Below are positions 10,303-19,986 of a stretch of DNA of 64,000 nucleotides, piece by piece. Each line of letters begins with the position of its first letter. The first letter of the stretch is position 1. Source of the DNA: Phymatolithon calcareum (taxonomy: Eukaryota > Rhodophyta > Florideophyceae > Hapalidiales). Position numbers and translations under genes: made by a program. The notes beneath the pieces are model-generated. The model worked only from the letters and a program-made list of their open reading frames with translations, ran no database searches and was not told the DNA's origin. The stretch covers positions 2,108,001 to 2,172,000 of the forward strand of contig OZ345361.1 of NCBI GenBank assembly GCA_977006965.1. Reading direction: 5' to 3'.

Positions 10303-11477
10303 GATATTTGATGATTTTATTTTGAGAGTTCCCAAAGCCTCACCTTGGAGTAACGGGGCAGCTCTTGCGATACTCTCTAAGCTAAAGTCCTCTGGCTACT
10401 CAAAACGTTCTTGATTCGTAATTCTCTCCCAACAAGAGCTCCCGTGAGTCTCTTGCACTCTAACTCAATTTCTGTACTTATCTTCGACGACGCTAGAGTT
10501 CGTTGTAAGGCGACTAGTTCGATCACCACGGTAATCCCACAGTAGGCCCCCAATACTGATTTTCTCCAAAGGGGTGCTAGGTTGAATGTCAACCTTAGGC
10601 ACCTTAAACGTGTTGTTCTTTCTCCTATGTAAAGGATCCCTGGTAGCTTGCCTTCAGTAGGAATCTTCATTGATCTGCCTTCTTCTTCCTTTTCCCATAC
10701 CTTAATTGTTTCTTCTCTCCTCCTCTTCTTCGTGACGGATCCCTCCTGGGTTTTCTGAAGGGCTTGTCGCAGGTCTTCATAAATCTTGAGATATTCAATA
10801 TCCTTCATTGCTTCCATTATGTCCTCATCTCTTCCAAAGCACTCTTCTGTTTCTTCAAGGCGCTTTTTGTATCTCACCAGGCTTAATGCAAACCTTTCTG
10901 CTTGATGACTTCTCCTTATCTTTGGTGGTCCCAGTCGGCACAGAACTCGCATTCGGTCCCGGCGGTGTTCGGCATATTTTCCGAAAACATTCTTGTAGAA
11001 CAAGCCCTCTGCCGACTCGATTGCCGAGAGCAATCGATTTGTCATTGGAGTAACGTGTAACGCATACTCCCATTTCGGGATAATTAGCGACTTAAAGATC
11101 CTGATGCATGTCTCCGGTTTGAATCCTCGAACATTCACTCCAAGCTCTCGAAGCTTATGTATGCATCCTGCAGCATTTCGAACTCTTGCTATGGCCGTGT
11201 CATCCGTAACACCATTTTTATTCATGCTTACCCGAAGATACGAGAGTCTCCAGGCTTGATGCAGTTCTCGTCCCGCCAAGTAAAAAGTGTGCTTCTGAAG
11301 CCATTTGTACTTAAGAACTTCGCTTTTTCCTAGTTTAGTGTTCCATTTCATGCCATTTTCGCTTGGCCAAATGGTCGCTATATCAAGAAGTTTCTGCATT
11401 CCTGGTCCTGTTTTCGCTTGAAGCTGAACATCATCTGCGAACAATTGCACTGGGCTGTCTGAGAGCCAGAAGCTGGG
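10303..11477 (-). mobile_element. 5'-truncated LINE fragment with 13-bp target duplication
   Basis: The 13-bp word GCCAGAAGCTGGG stands at 10290-10302 and 11465-11477. Unit B has a single related word (CCAGAAGCTGAGA at about 15726) with no insert, so this is a filled/empty site pair. On the - strand the insert opens inside a reverse transcriptase at SDSPVQLFADDVQLQ, containing the catalytic ADD. It runs through the thumb/post-RT region and ends in an A-rich stretch (AAAATAAAATCATC). 5' truncation plus a target duplication is standard for target-primed reverse transcription. Confidence 0.9.
10377..11464 (-). pseudogene. Non-LTR reverse transcriptase, C-terminal fragment
   Basis: The frame has FADD (equivalent to the F/YADD box of motif C) and then KWNTKLGKSEVLK (motif D-like). 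After that come AIARVRNAAGCIHKLRELGV, FKSLIIPKWEYALHVTP and a lysine/arginine-rich tail, as in LINE proteins after the palm domain. Palm motifs A and B, the endonuclease and any ORF1 are missing, so it is not functional. The open frame extends to 11816, but the part upstream of 11465 is unit A sequence from before the insertion; the apparent 479-aa protein is a chimera. Confidence 0.8.
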
Positions 11478-12382
11478 CACATGTGCTTCCATCTCGCCTT
11501 TCCAGTTGCACATTGTCGTTAAATATTCCCTTTCGCTGAAGCCGTTACTCGAAGTTGCGGCCCCCGCTATTGATACGGCCATGGGCAGGTAGCGAGACAT
11601 ATTTGATGATGGATGTGGAATGAGCGCACGTTGGACAGGAACGTGATGCTCAGGGCCAGAAAAATGCAGCACAGAAGGTCGACTCTCGCAAGCCGACTGG
11701 GTTAAAATTAAGCTTTGCCAGAAAGATCCTTGAAATAAATGTTGAGGGACATCGCGCCGATGCCGCGCAGTCAACGGTATTGAAGGATGGAAATTTATTC
11801 GGCATGAATTTGGCACAGGGCGGAGTTATGACCACTTCTTGGAACAACCGGTTGGATGGAAAAAGGGTTGAAGCCAGGGGTAGTGCCAATTCCATTGCTC
11901 GACATTGCTGTTTGTCGCGCAATTAAACAATTCAATTGCTCACTACGGTTAGTCAGCAATTCGGATTGCAATTTGAATACTTCCCGCAATAGTCAAGTTA
12001 ATTGTTTATTCATGCCTCTTCTCCTAGGTGTACGAAACTTTCGTCTTCTGCGATAGCCTGTTCAACACGCTGGTTGACAACGCTTGACATAGCTTCCTTC
12101 ACAGTTTGATCATCCCAATAAGAGCGGTTGATTGACGTGAATGGATATCTCGAGGCTGTTCGCGAAGGAGTTGCATTAGCTGCTGTACAACTTGTTTCGG
12201 CTTCGGTTTCGGAATAGGTAGTACCATGATTGGAAGAGCGAAATTTGTTTAGGTGTTGTCGACTGGGTCTGGTAGTGTGCTTTGGATAAATGTACGACTT
12301 CACTTTTTATATTGACTCTTCTATCTGTCTTTTCAGAAACGGCACTCTAGACACCCATACCGTTATACTTGAACGGATGAAT

Positions 12383-12466
12383 GAATTCAACCATCCATGT
12401 GATCGTTCTGTTGTAGTGGTCTGCGCAGAACATTACAATAGAACGAGCACATGGATGGTTGAATTC
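12383..12466. repeat. 84-bp imperfect palindrome
   Basis: The arms begin GAATTCAACCATCCATGTG and match with only a few differences. The centre is CTGCGCAG. Confidence 0.85.
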
Positions 12467-12517
12467 AGGAACGTTGTAACTGTATACAGTACGTAGAATT
12501 TTACGTACCTAACACTA

Positions 12518-12587
12518 GGGGAGCACGGCAACATTTTGGCCCGATAGTTATTTAGTTGATTTGGGCCAAAATGGTGCAGTGCTCCCC
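12518..12587. repeat. 70-bp hairpin element
   Basis: The left arm GGGGAGCACGGCAACATTTT and following GGCCC pair with the right arm ending in GTGCTCCCC, with a short AT-rich loop. It resembles a minimal MITE, but no target duplication is evident. Confidence 0.65.
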
Positions 12588-13046
12588 CGGTGAACGCTTA
12601 TACTGGCCCGAGTTATATAATAAAATTAGATGCTACCGACAACCAATTACCACGTACTACGCATGATACATTTGAAGTGATCGTTATTTCCTTCAACTCT
12701 GCTCTTGCTGAACTATACACTTTCGTACAACCTACCGACCAGCAATTCGAATTGCAATTCTTCATCAGAACCCAATTTGGGTCGAATTGCTATGAATTGC
12801 AATTAATTGCAATACCAATGGATTGCGCACGACCCCTGGTTGAAGCACCCCCAGGGCAAAGTGATAGCTAAGTTCCTTTATTACATTGGCAAAACAGTAC
12901 TGATTAGTTCATTGCTCTTGGTATTTGAATGTCCTTGTACTGGGAAAAACTCGATCAATAGAAGTGCTGAATCAATTTCCAACTCCCTGAATGGCTTCAT
13001 CTATTTTATAGTACGCAGTATTTTCACCAATGACTCACAGTCAAAT

Positions 13047-13284
13047 TTATTTTCGTTACAGGCAAAGACCAATAATTGGAGAAGTGAGACGGCATTCAGT
13101 TATTTAAACTGGATGTCGTCTTACTTCTCCATTTGTACCGACACGTATTATTCGCAAAAATCCCCGCTGGCACACGAGGAAGCGGGCCGATACGCTTATC
13201 ATAATCATAGAGGTACTGTCTATCATACATCTCAAATAAACCAAATCTCTCTCTCTCTCCAATTATTGGTCTTTGCCTGTAACG
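13047..13284. repeat. Nested inverted duplications in unit B
   Basis: A segment containing GGCAAAGACCAATAATTGG (about 13055-13083) is the exact inverse of 13257-13284. Inside it, GGAGAAGTGAGACGGCATTC pairs with the segment ending CTTACTTCTCC near 13129. Unit A (5480-5550) has each segment only once. Confidence 0.8.
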
Positions 13285-13296
13285 CCCAATTGTAAT

Positions 13297-13404
13297 TTAC
13301 AACAGTTCATGAACTGTTGTAAAATAGATTTAATCTATATAATATACGGTACAGCTGTAGTATTTATGGTCCTTCCCATCATCATGATGGGAAGGACCAT
13401 AAAT
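13297..13404. repeat. Three adjacent perfect palindromes
   Basis: These are TTTACAACAGTTC plus its complement near 13296-13323, ATAGATTTAATCTAT near 13324-13338, and a 43-bp palindrome with exact 21-bp arms (ATTTATGGTCCTTCCCATCAT) at 13362-13404. In unit A the matching sequence (5545-5605) has just one arm of the first and third and runs straight on into the shared GTTTC word. Confidence 0.9.
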
Positions 13405-13557
13405 GTTTCATGCGTTATGTTCCGCGAATTGCAACTTGTCCATATCCAAAACTCTCAAGTCTATCCAATACTCGTACAACTGTTTTCCCATTGCCGTCGT
13501 CGGAAATTATTTAGATTGACGATGAGATTAGAATACTGCGCATATTTTGCAATGTGC

Positions 13558-13646
13558 AGTAGACTTCCCCTTTTCGTTTCGGCCGGCGGGGTGACATGGG
13601 ATATGTCACCCCGTGGGAATGAAATTTTGGGGAATAATTTGGCCAC
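13558..13646. mobile_element. 89-bp repeated insertion, copy 1
   Basis: The segment from AGTAGACTTCC to GGCCAC is absent from the same place in unit A and recurs at 14701-14789 with one base difference visible. It holds a short palindrome (GGGGTGACAT...ATGTCACCCC). Confidence 0.75.
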
Positions 13647-13914
13647 GTGCATTGCTATCGCCCTCTCTAAGAACGACTTCTTTTTGCTCGATTGTTAAGA
13701 AAGATGCATGTTGATGTGTTCGGAACGACGTCTTAATTACAGACCTTCTCAGTCCTTTGCAAACGTTCTTATATGCGATCACCTCACCTCCAACTCGTAC
13801 CCCGCTTCCCATTCAACAACTCAAGCCTACTCTTCTCACATGCACAACCTTTCCTCCCATTCAGTCTTGGAATGCTCACAAACCGTTTCGCGTCAATACC
13901 AACTGCCCTTATTG

Positions 13915-13922
13915 TATATAAA
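13915..13922 (+). promoter_or_regulatory. TATA box of VOC gene copy B
   Basis: TATATAAA matches copy A in sequence and spacing, 12 bp before the first ATG (13934) and 36 bp before the second in-frame ATG (13958). The ~190 bp upstream are also conserved between copies. Confidence 0.6.
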
Positions 13923-13933
13923 CCTCCGCCACA

Positions 13934-14287
13934 ATGTTCAACGTCGATATTACGGGCATGTTTTCTGGTGCATATCCAGACACTATTCTTGTCCCTGCCC
14001 ATCTGTACACCTCTGCGGTAAACTTTTATAAGGCAAAACTAAATGCCCGAGACACCTCTAAAGGAAAACTTCCAATCACGCTACATTCATCCTACGGGTT
14101 TCATATCAAGGTCGACCGAATCTCTGCCGTCTACTCAACTGGCGGTTCAATCCGCCTTTCTCTTTCCTCATCTTCTGACCGTTCTAGACTGGCAAAAGCA
14201 CTAAGCGCAGGTGCAAAGGTGAAGAACATGCGCACTGGGTTAGTCACTACTGATCCGTTCGGAGTAACTTGGACACTGGCTTGATCG
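13934..14287 (+). CDS. Small VOC/glyoxalase-like (PhnB-type) protein, copy B
   Basis: This is the paralogue of the copy A protein: 116 residues, with the same VOC-like helix (SAVNFYKAKLNA) and closing motif DPFGVTWTLA. Differences from copy A are V/A, T/N and H/N in the first third, and K/N, T/M and G/T in the loop before the last strand. A central run of about 165 bp is identical between copies, while the surrounding unit is much more diverged, pointing to selection or gene conversion. There are no frameshifts. The function is unknown; VOC relatives include glyoxalases and bleomycin/fosfomycin resistance proteins, but no substrate can be inferred. Confidence 0.6.
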
Positions 14288-14561
14288 AAGCTCGTAACAC
14301 ATCAATCGATAACACTCTGTCGGAGATCCTCTTTTTTAACTTTGAAAAATTATATGACTCTTAACTCAAAGTAAACTAAAATCTTGTGGTAAGTCTATTT
14401 TAATTTAAAAACATATATTTTTAGAACACTTTTCTTGAACAATTACACATTTGTTTGCGTGTGCTTCAAAGCAATTAGGGTCGCATATGAAGAAATGAGT
14501 TCCATTAAACCGGAGGCAAACTAGCATTACACACTATTGAATAACATGTATAGGTTATCGA

Positions 14562-14666
14562 CTGAAACTTAAGGGACCGGCCATGATGAGGATTCATGAG
14601 GAGTGATTTTGGTCCCGAGGGGCCGAAATCAGTGGTTTCAAATCATGGCCGGTCCCGAAAGTTTCA
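14562..14666. repeat. 105-bp hairpin
   Basis: Outer arms TGAAACTT...GGGACCGGCCATGAT pair with ATCATGGCCGGTCCC...AAGTTTCA. An inner pair (TGATTTTGGTCCC/GGCCGAAATCA) extends the structure. No protein is encoded. Confidence 0.8.
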
Positions 14667-14700
14667 TGTGACAACCGGCTTATCAGCTCTGTTTTGAGGT

Positions 14701-14789
14701 AGTAGACTTCCCCTTTTCGTTTCGGCCGGCGGGGTGACATGGGATATGTCACCCCGTGGGAATGAAAATTTGGGGAATAATTTGGCCAC
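14701..14789. mobile_element. 89-bp repeated insertion, copy 2
   Basis: This is nearly identical to 13558-13646. Its end overlaps a further imperfect hairpin at 14772-14855, in which related words return in inverted order (GGGGAATAATTTG, GACATGGGATATGTCACCC). Confidence 0.75.
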
Positions 14790-14855
14790 TTTTTTCCTCA
14801 GCGGGAGACATGGGATATGTCACCCGCCGGCTAAAAAGTGAGCAAATTATTCCCC
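14772..14855. repeat. 84-bp imperfect hairpin
   Basis: GGGGAATAATTTGGCCACTT pairs with AAGTGAGCAAATTATTCCCC around a GACATGGGATATGTC centre. It is built partly from the 89-bp repeat. Confidence 0.75.
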
Positions 14856-16320
14856 GAGATGATGACATGTCGGGCCATATTAGATTCCTACTGGAGCTTT
14901 TCGGGGCATAATCGGTCCAGCACGCCTTAACCGAGTGATACATTGGCGACGCGATGGCAGCTCTATTCCTCTTACTCTGACGAATTATAGGGGAGTGATC
15001 GTAAAGGCGAACTTGAGGGACTGAGCGCTTACGATAGTTCATTATATGTACTGTATGATACATTTACTAGCGTACTAACACAAACTTCATGGGACAAGAG
15101 AGAACGAGTAAAGGCGTAAAAATGTCTCGCTGTTTTAGTCCACGTCCGATTAAAATCCGCGCGAAGAGAGCGGAATATACACCAGGGGTGTTCATTGTCA
15201 TTACTTTTCAGCTCCGCATGAAAGGAGTCGGGAATAACGCAAAGTGTGTTATCAGTGCTCCATTTCCGTACATGATGGGAACCGCTCTGCCACCATTGTT
15301 ATTTTTCCTTTCTGGATGCCGCAATACGCTGCATAAGATCGATACTGATATTTAAATTGAAGCCGCATAAATCTCCATAGTTAAACAAGATGAGAAGTTA
15401 AAACCCAAATTACAAATTTGCTCCTGGGTCTTCGCAGAGATCGCGGCAACAAGTCTGACAGATGATGTGCGTCTATTTTGTACGATATCGAATACGTACA
15501 GTGGCGAGAGCTCCCGTTTTGCACAGGACGTCGGGAAATGGAAAAAACATATTTAATTTCCGTGGTGCATCATGCAATAACTTGACGATCAGTGTCTCCG
15601 GTTTGACACTGCTTTGAGTGAAGTTTATGACTTCCGAACATGGGCACAACGATGCCTCAGTTGACACGAAGACAGGCTTTCCGTCCGCGCATATAATTTC
15701 GAGAGCTGAGAGATTGATCACATTCCAGAAGCTGAGACCATGGCCTTCCATCCCGCCTTTTCAATTAGAGAGCACATTGTCGTTAACGATCAGTTCCCTT
15801 TCGTTGAAGCAGTTACTCTAAGTTGCGGCCGTGGCTATTGATACAGGTATGGATAAGTATCTAGACGAATTTGATTATGAATGCGGAATGAGCCTCGCGT
15901 TCTTGATCACATTAGCATGAGTGCAAGTCGGACGGGAATGTGTTACTCTGAGCCAGAAAAAAAGAAACACAGAAGGTCGACTCCCGCAAGCCGACTGGAT
16001 CAATATTAAGCTTTTTCGGACAGATCCTTGAAATAATTGTTGAGGGACGTTGCGGTGATGCCGCGCAATCGGTGGCATTGAAGGGTGGAAAATCTATTAG
16101 GTATGAGTGTAGAACCGGGTGGAGTTATGGACCACTCCTTGGAACAACCGGTTTGGTGGAAAAAGGGTTGGAGCACTCACAGGGCAAAGACATGGATGAA
16201 TTCCTTAACACATTGGCAAAACAATACTGACTAGTTCATTGCTCTTGGTATTGAATGCCGTTGTACTGGGAAAAAGTAGATCAACGGGAGTGCTGGATCC
16301 GTTGCCAGTGTGTTTCAAGA

Positions 16321-16728
16321 TATAATTTTCAGGAGGGCGCCATCTTCGCCCCAGACATCTTTAAATACATCTATAGGCTCAAGTTACAATGCCATTCGTT
16401 CCCGAATGATGCACGCCGAGGCCTATCTCTTCTGCTTTTTTGCCTCCTCCAAGTGCATTCTCAACACCGCGTATGCCTTTCATGGAAAACAAATTTCATT
16501 GGATAGGTTTACTGAGGGGAACCCTGCTCCCCCGGTTTTTTTGTTCCCATATGTCGGTCTGGTGCCAGATCGCAGATCAGCTACTTCCTGATCTGTGATC
16601 CGAATCTGATTCATTGCGATCGTCCGTAGCTCTGTGCATTGAGGAGCTCTAGGGGAGCGCTACGATTGGTCACAAATTTTTGATATTTCGCGAATCGTCG
16701 TCTGAACGGCAAACCTCACTGGCGTTGA
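16321..16728. other. Spacer upstream of TLDc gene
   Basis: No domain-bearing frame is seen. Another frame near 16887-17010 (MEEDLLPAAADVEGIS...) looks coding-like and could be a first exon of the TLDc gene, joined by an intron I cannot place. Confidence 0.35.
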
Positions 16729-17816
16729 ATGTGGACCACTGCTTTCTTCCGATCAAAGATCCCCGTTCTACGGCTGCGTCTTCTTCTCGTCTTGTTCCCG
16801 TCGATGCACTCCAAGCATACGTCTCACACGATGGTATCTCCGTTACCGTCTTTCGTATTGCCGATAGGGGCTAATGGCGGACTGGGAGCATGGAGGAAGA
16901 CTTGCTCCCGGCGGCAGCAGACGTGGAAGGCATATCGCTCTCCAATATGCTGTGCAGAAAAGCAGGCTCCCGACGCAGGGGCAGAAAAACAAAACAAGGA
17001 CATCGTCGAGCGAGTGTGGGAGATGGTATTCGGACCTAAACAAGCCGAGCCGTTTGGACTGAAGCGTTTTGACCGAGACCGATTTCCAGAGCTTTATCCT
17101 GCGACACTGACCGAGTTTGCAGACCCAGTGGAGTCAGACGATGAGTATGCGGCTTTGTTTCGACCTCTTATGGCACGGACGCAGTTGCAGACGCGAGAGT
17201 TACAGCTGTTGTACGACGCGAATCGCGATGGATGGAGTGCAGAGGCTTTTCACGCAAAAGTGGACAAGCGCGGTGCGTGCGTGATTCTTGCACGAACAGA
17301 GGGTGCTGTTTTCGGCGGGGTAAGCTCTTCAATGACGTCAGACTGCTTGGCGCGACCGTGCGGTGAATGATGACTGACCGTGCTGTTTTTTTTGGAAAGT
17401 AGTATTCGCCGAAGGGGTTCGTCGGATATGGGGAGTCGAGAGGAAGCAAAGCGGCATTCTTGTTTACGTGGCCGACAGGTGACACCTCGCAGCCAGCAAT
17501 CAAGCTGCGCAAGGTGGGTGGGGCGGGGTTGGCCGTGCTCGATCAGCCGGACACTGGGCCAAGATTCGGGTCTGACGGGCTGTTTGTACCTCTGAGACCG
17601 CCGCGAGCGACATGGGCGGAGAGCAACAATGATCGACTGGCAATGAGCAAGCTCGGTAGTTATTACGAACGAAAACCGGATGGTGGCAACTGTCTGTTTG
17701 CCGATGGTGAGCCTGGCAAGGGGATGCTTCTTACAGAGCTTAGAGCGTACGCAGGGGTGTACGCGGAAGGCGAAGAAATTCCTTTTTCAGACGCTTGTCC
17801 ATTTAGTCTCGAATGA
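16729..17816 (+). CDS. TLDc-domain protein (one intron)
   Basis: Exons 16729-17319 and 17403-17816 are joined by an 83-bp intron (GTAAGC...GTAG, phase 0), giving about 334 residues. The joined product has the TLDc signature: LLYDANRDGWSAEAFHAKVD, then CVILARTEGAVFGG running over the splice into YSPKGFVGYGESRGSKAAFLFTW, and later LGSYYERKPDGGNCLF. TLDc proteins such as OXR1 and NCOA7 are linked to oxidative-stress resistance and V-ATPase regulation; the exact role here is unknown. The first ~100 residues look unlike protein of this family, so the true start is uncertain and could lie downstream or in an upstream exon. Stop TGA at 17814-17816. Confidence 0.8.
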
Positions 17817-18429
17817 GTAGATACTTGAAGGCAGTCAGTTCGATGCGAATACGGTTCGAAGTGAAAAGGAATCACAGTATGTGCCGATGCCGTATGCCCA
17901 TTTCCAACTAGTCAGAGGGGCACGCTGGTTCCAAAAAGTAAAGTAGGGGAATCGGTAGGGCATAGTATGCTGGAAATACCAGTGTTCTCCTTGGTCGGCA
18001 TCTGAAAGGATGACGGCTGACTAACTTTTGTATCGCTTTTTTGACTCGCAGGGTAGAGGTAAGATATTTGCCAGGGAATGCGATCATTGGATGAGGAGCT
18101 TAAAAGAATAGTTCTGCTCCGTTTGTGCGGTTTAGCGTCATGTTTACAAACGGAAACTGCAATTGTGGCAGCAGTTGCACAATCGATCTAAAGGGGAAAC
18201 GGCGAATTAGTTGCGACCGCACTTACGTGTTCTTGTTGGCGGGTTATGCGCGTGGGTCTATACCCCGTGCACCGTACGCCGGCCATCTCGTGCAAGTTTC
18301 GACTTGTGAGAAATATGTTCTTGTTTGTGGCTCGATATCTACCGTCGTTCCAAATTTTGAACCGCCCACCAGATTCGTCAGAACAGATGCAGTATTCGCA
18401 CTGGGCTTGGTACGAATCTAACAGAAATT
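17817..18429. other. Gene-less spacer
   Basis: No gene or clear regulatory signal is supported. Short frames on both strands have no recognisable features. Confidence 0.5.
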
Positions 18430-18522
18430 GATGATAGTAGGAGTTACTGTAGTGGTCGTTGCAGCATAAGGCGAGCCTCGCCTTATGCTGCAACGACCAC
18501 TACAGTAACTCCTACTATCATC
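18430..18522. repeat. 93-bp perfect palindrome with CACTACAG words
   Basis: The two 46-bp arms are exact complements around a single C at 18476. Each arm carries CACTACAG facing outwards (18498 on +, complement near 18447-18454), which is how CACTA-type transposon ends begin. This is the longest exact palindrome in the window. Confidence 0.95.
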
Positions 18523-19599
18523 GAGGACCGCGGCGTCCGCAGATTAGAACCACAAAGAATACCCCGGGTCAAACTGGCAACATCAAGTGCCTATGCCACC
18601 CCTGTCACGGGGCCTCAACCGTGAATGACAAGGGACTCCTAAGAAAGATTATAGACGAGCGTGGGCATGGGGGCAAAAGGACAAATTCCCTCAAATTCCA
18701 AATAACGCAAATGGGGCTAACTTGTTAGAGTGCAGGAGGCAGGATTCGAAAGAATACATAACGTAACCCCAGTTGTGGTTCTTCAGGGATACTTGTACAA
18801 AAACATCGACTGACTACTCTTTCTGCAGCATTTCAAACTTTTCCGGTTGCGGTTCGCTGCAAGTAGAAAAAACGATCGTCAGATGACGCGCGAGCCAGAA
18901 AGCTTCCTCTTGCAGGATCTTAGTCTCTGTGTTGCATAATCATCGTTGATCTGGGGAAAATGATAAAGCAAAGGCGATTGTAAACAAGATGTTTACTGTG
19001 CGCACGTATGTATGTATATACGTAAACTGCTTTCTCCCGGCTGATGAGGCTCGCAAGGCAGTGCTTTATTGCGGAATTATCTTCTACTTAGATTACGGCA
19101 CGGCTTTATTTCTGAAAAGTAATTAGGGAACCACTCCTTCTTCTCTGCCTGCCGCTCGAAATATGATTCGATTCCACCCGGAGCACACGTACGGCCCATC
19201 GACCTATCTCTAGCTTCCAGCGATGAAACTAAACAAGTGCGTTGGAATCGACGTTGCTTCCCCTCCAGATCAAAACAACCACCTTGCATAGCGACTAGAA
19301 GAATACTGGGCTCTGATTCAAAGCTCAGCAATCACCACGCTGAGCCGCAGCTTCAGTACTTTTGGTTACTGTCCACAACTTTGTTCAGTATACGTTGCCT
19401 CGTCGTGAGATAATACTGTAGGCAGGAGAGTGGGGCAGGGCACGCCGGCGTAAAAGCTTGCTGAAGACTTTGATGAAAAATTGTCAATGATATAAATGCC
19501 CAAATGTCTACTGCACAAAACCGAATCATACGTTTGTAGTTGTACAAACGGTGCGCAGGTCTATGCTAAACGATGCACCAAACTGGAGTTTACTTCCAC
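18523..19599. other. Gene-less segment left of transposase
   Basis: Only short frames without domains are present. It would be the subterminal region of the proposed transposon. I did not find clear arrays of subterminal motifs. Confidence 0.4.
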
Positions 19600-19645
19600 A
19601 ACGGTAGACATTTGCGGCACAATTGTGCCGCAAATGTCTACCGTT
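19600..19645. repeat. 46-bp perfect palindrome
   Basis: Two 23-bp arms (AACGGTAGACATTTGCGGCA and following CAA) meet with no spacer. It lies about 340 bp beyond the transposase stop codon and could act as a terminator-like or protein-binding site. Confidence 0.95.
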
Positions 19646-19986
19646 AATTTCTGTTCGTATATGATAATTATATAATCAGATGATTATGAAATCAATTCCA
19701 AATGCCCTGACTGTAGAAATACAGTCGTCCGACGACGAAGATATCGTCGGCTGTATTTAGAATAGGGGAGTTTCTGCAACGTTTGTCTCGAAAGGGCATG
19801 ATTTTGAGTTTACATCAGAATTACTGCAGCACTCTGGCCTGCCCAGCTCGATAGTTGCTTGCGTTATCTCTTCCGTAAGCGTGAGCACAGCTGTGCAAGA
19901 AATGCCAATGGGTATTACTAGACTAGAGGCCTTCACGTCTATTGTCTTGCTTGTCTGGTACTTGAACATATGAAAAAATGCTGGGG

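Larger units (their letters stand above)
5412..11900 (+). repeat. Repeat unit A (collinear with 12828-16320)
   Basis: Blocks of this region recur in the same order and orientation in unit B. They include the GACTCACAGTC block (5456/13031), the VOC gene with promoter (6284-6837/13740-14287), 7270-7370/15005-15115, 8735-8820/15140-15230, 9165-9480/15268-15590, 10200-10300/15650-15740 and 11478-11890/15742-16180. Unit A is longer because it holds further insertions: about 5660-6080, 7400-8730 and the LINE fragment 10303-11477. The class of the parent unit is not recognised; it could be a transposon, an integrated plasmid or a segmental tandem duplication. Confidence 0.8.
11901..12827. other. AT-rich stretch with CAATTG/GAATTGC words
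   Basis: No gene is supported. Words such as GCAATTCGAATTGCAATTC recur at 11919-12000 and 12740-12800, and related words occur at 5753, 5996 and 13425. Two inverted repeats (12383-12466, 12518-12587) lie here. Confidence 0.55.
12828..16320 (+). repeat. Repeat unit B (collinear with unit A)
   Basis: This is the shorter of the two copies; the first ~140 bp (12828-12990) also match the distal end of the same unit at 16170-16310, consistent with a tandem arrangement. It carries the second VOC gene. It lacks unit A's fold-back element, TIR insertions and LINE, but has its own palindromes and two 89-bp insertions. Open frames downstream of the VOC gene are broken and short. Confidence 0.8.

Noticed and set aside
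10377-11816. 479-aa reverse-transcriptase-like protein as one gene
   Set aside because: The first ~117 codons belong to repeat unit A and only the part after 11465 is LINE sequence; the target duplication proves the junction.
11650-12056. Possible coding block in the distal part of unit A on either strand
   Set aside because: Readable stretches change frame, both strands stay open, and unit B has a different frame pattern; no consistent protein.
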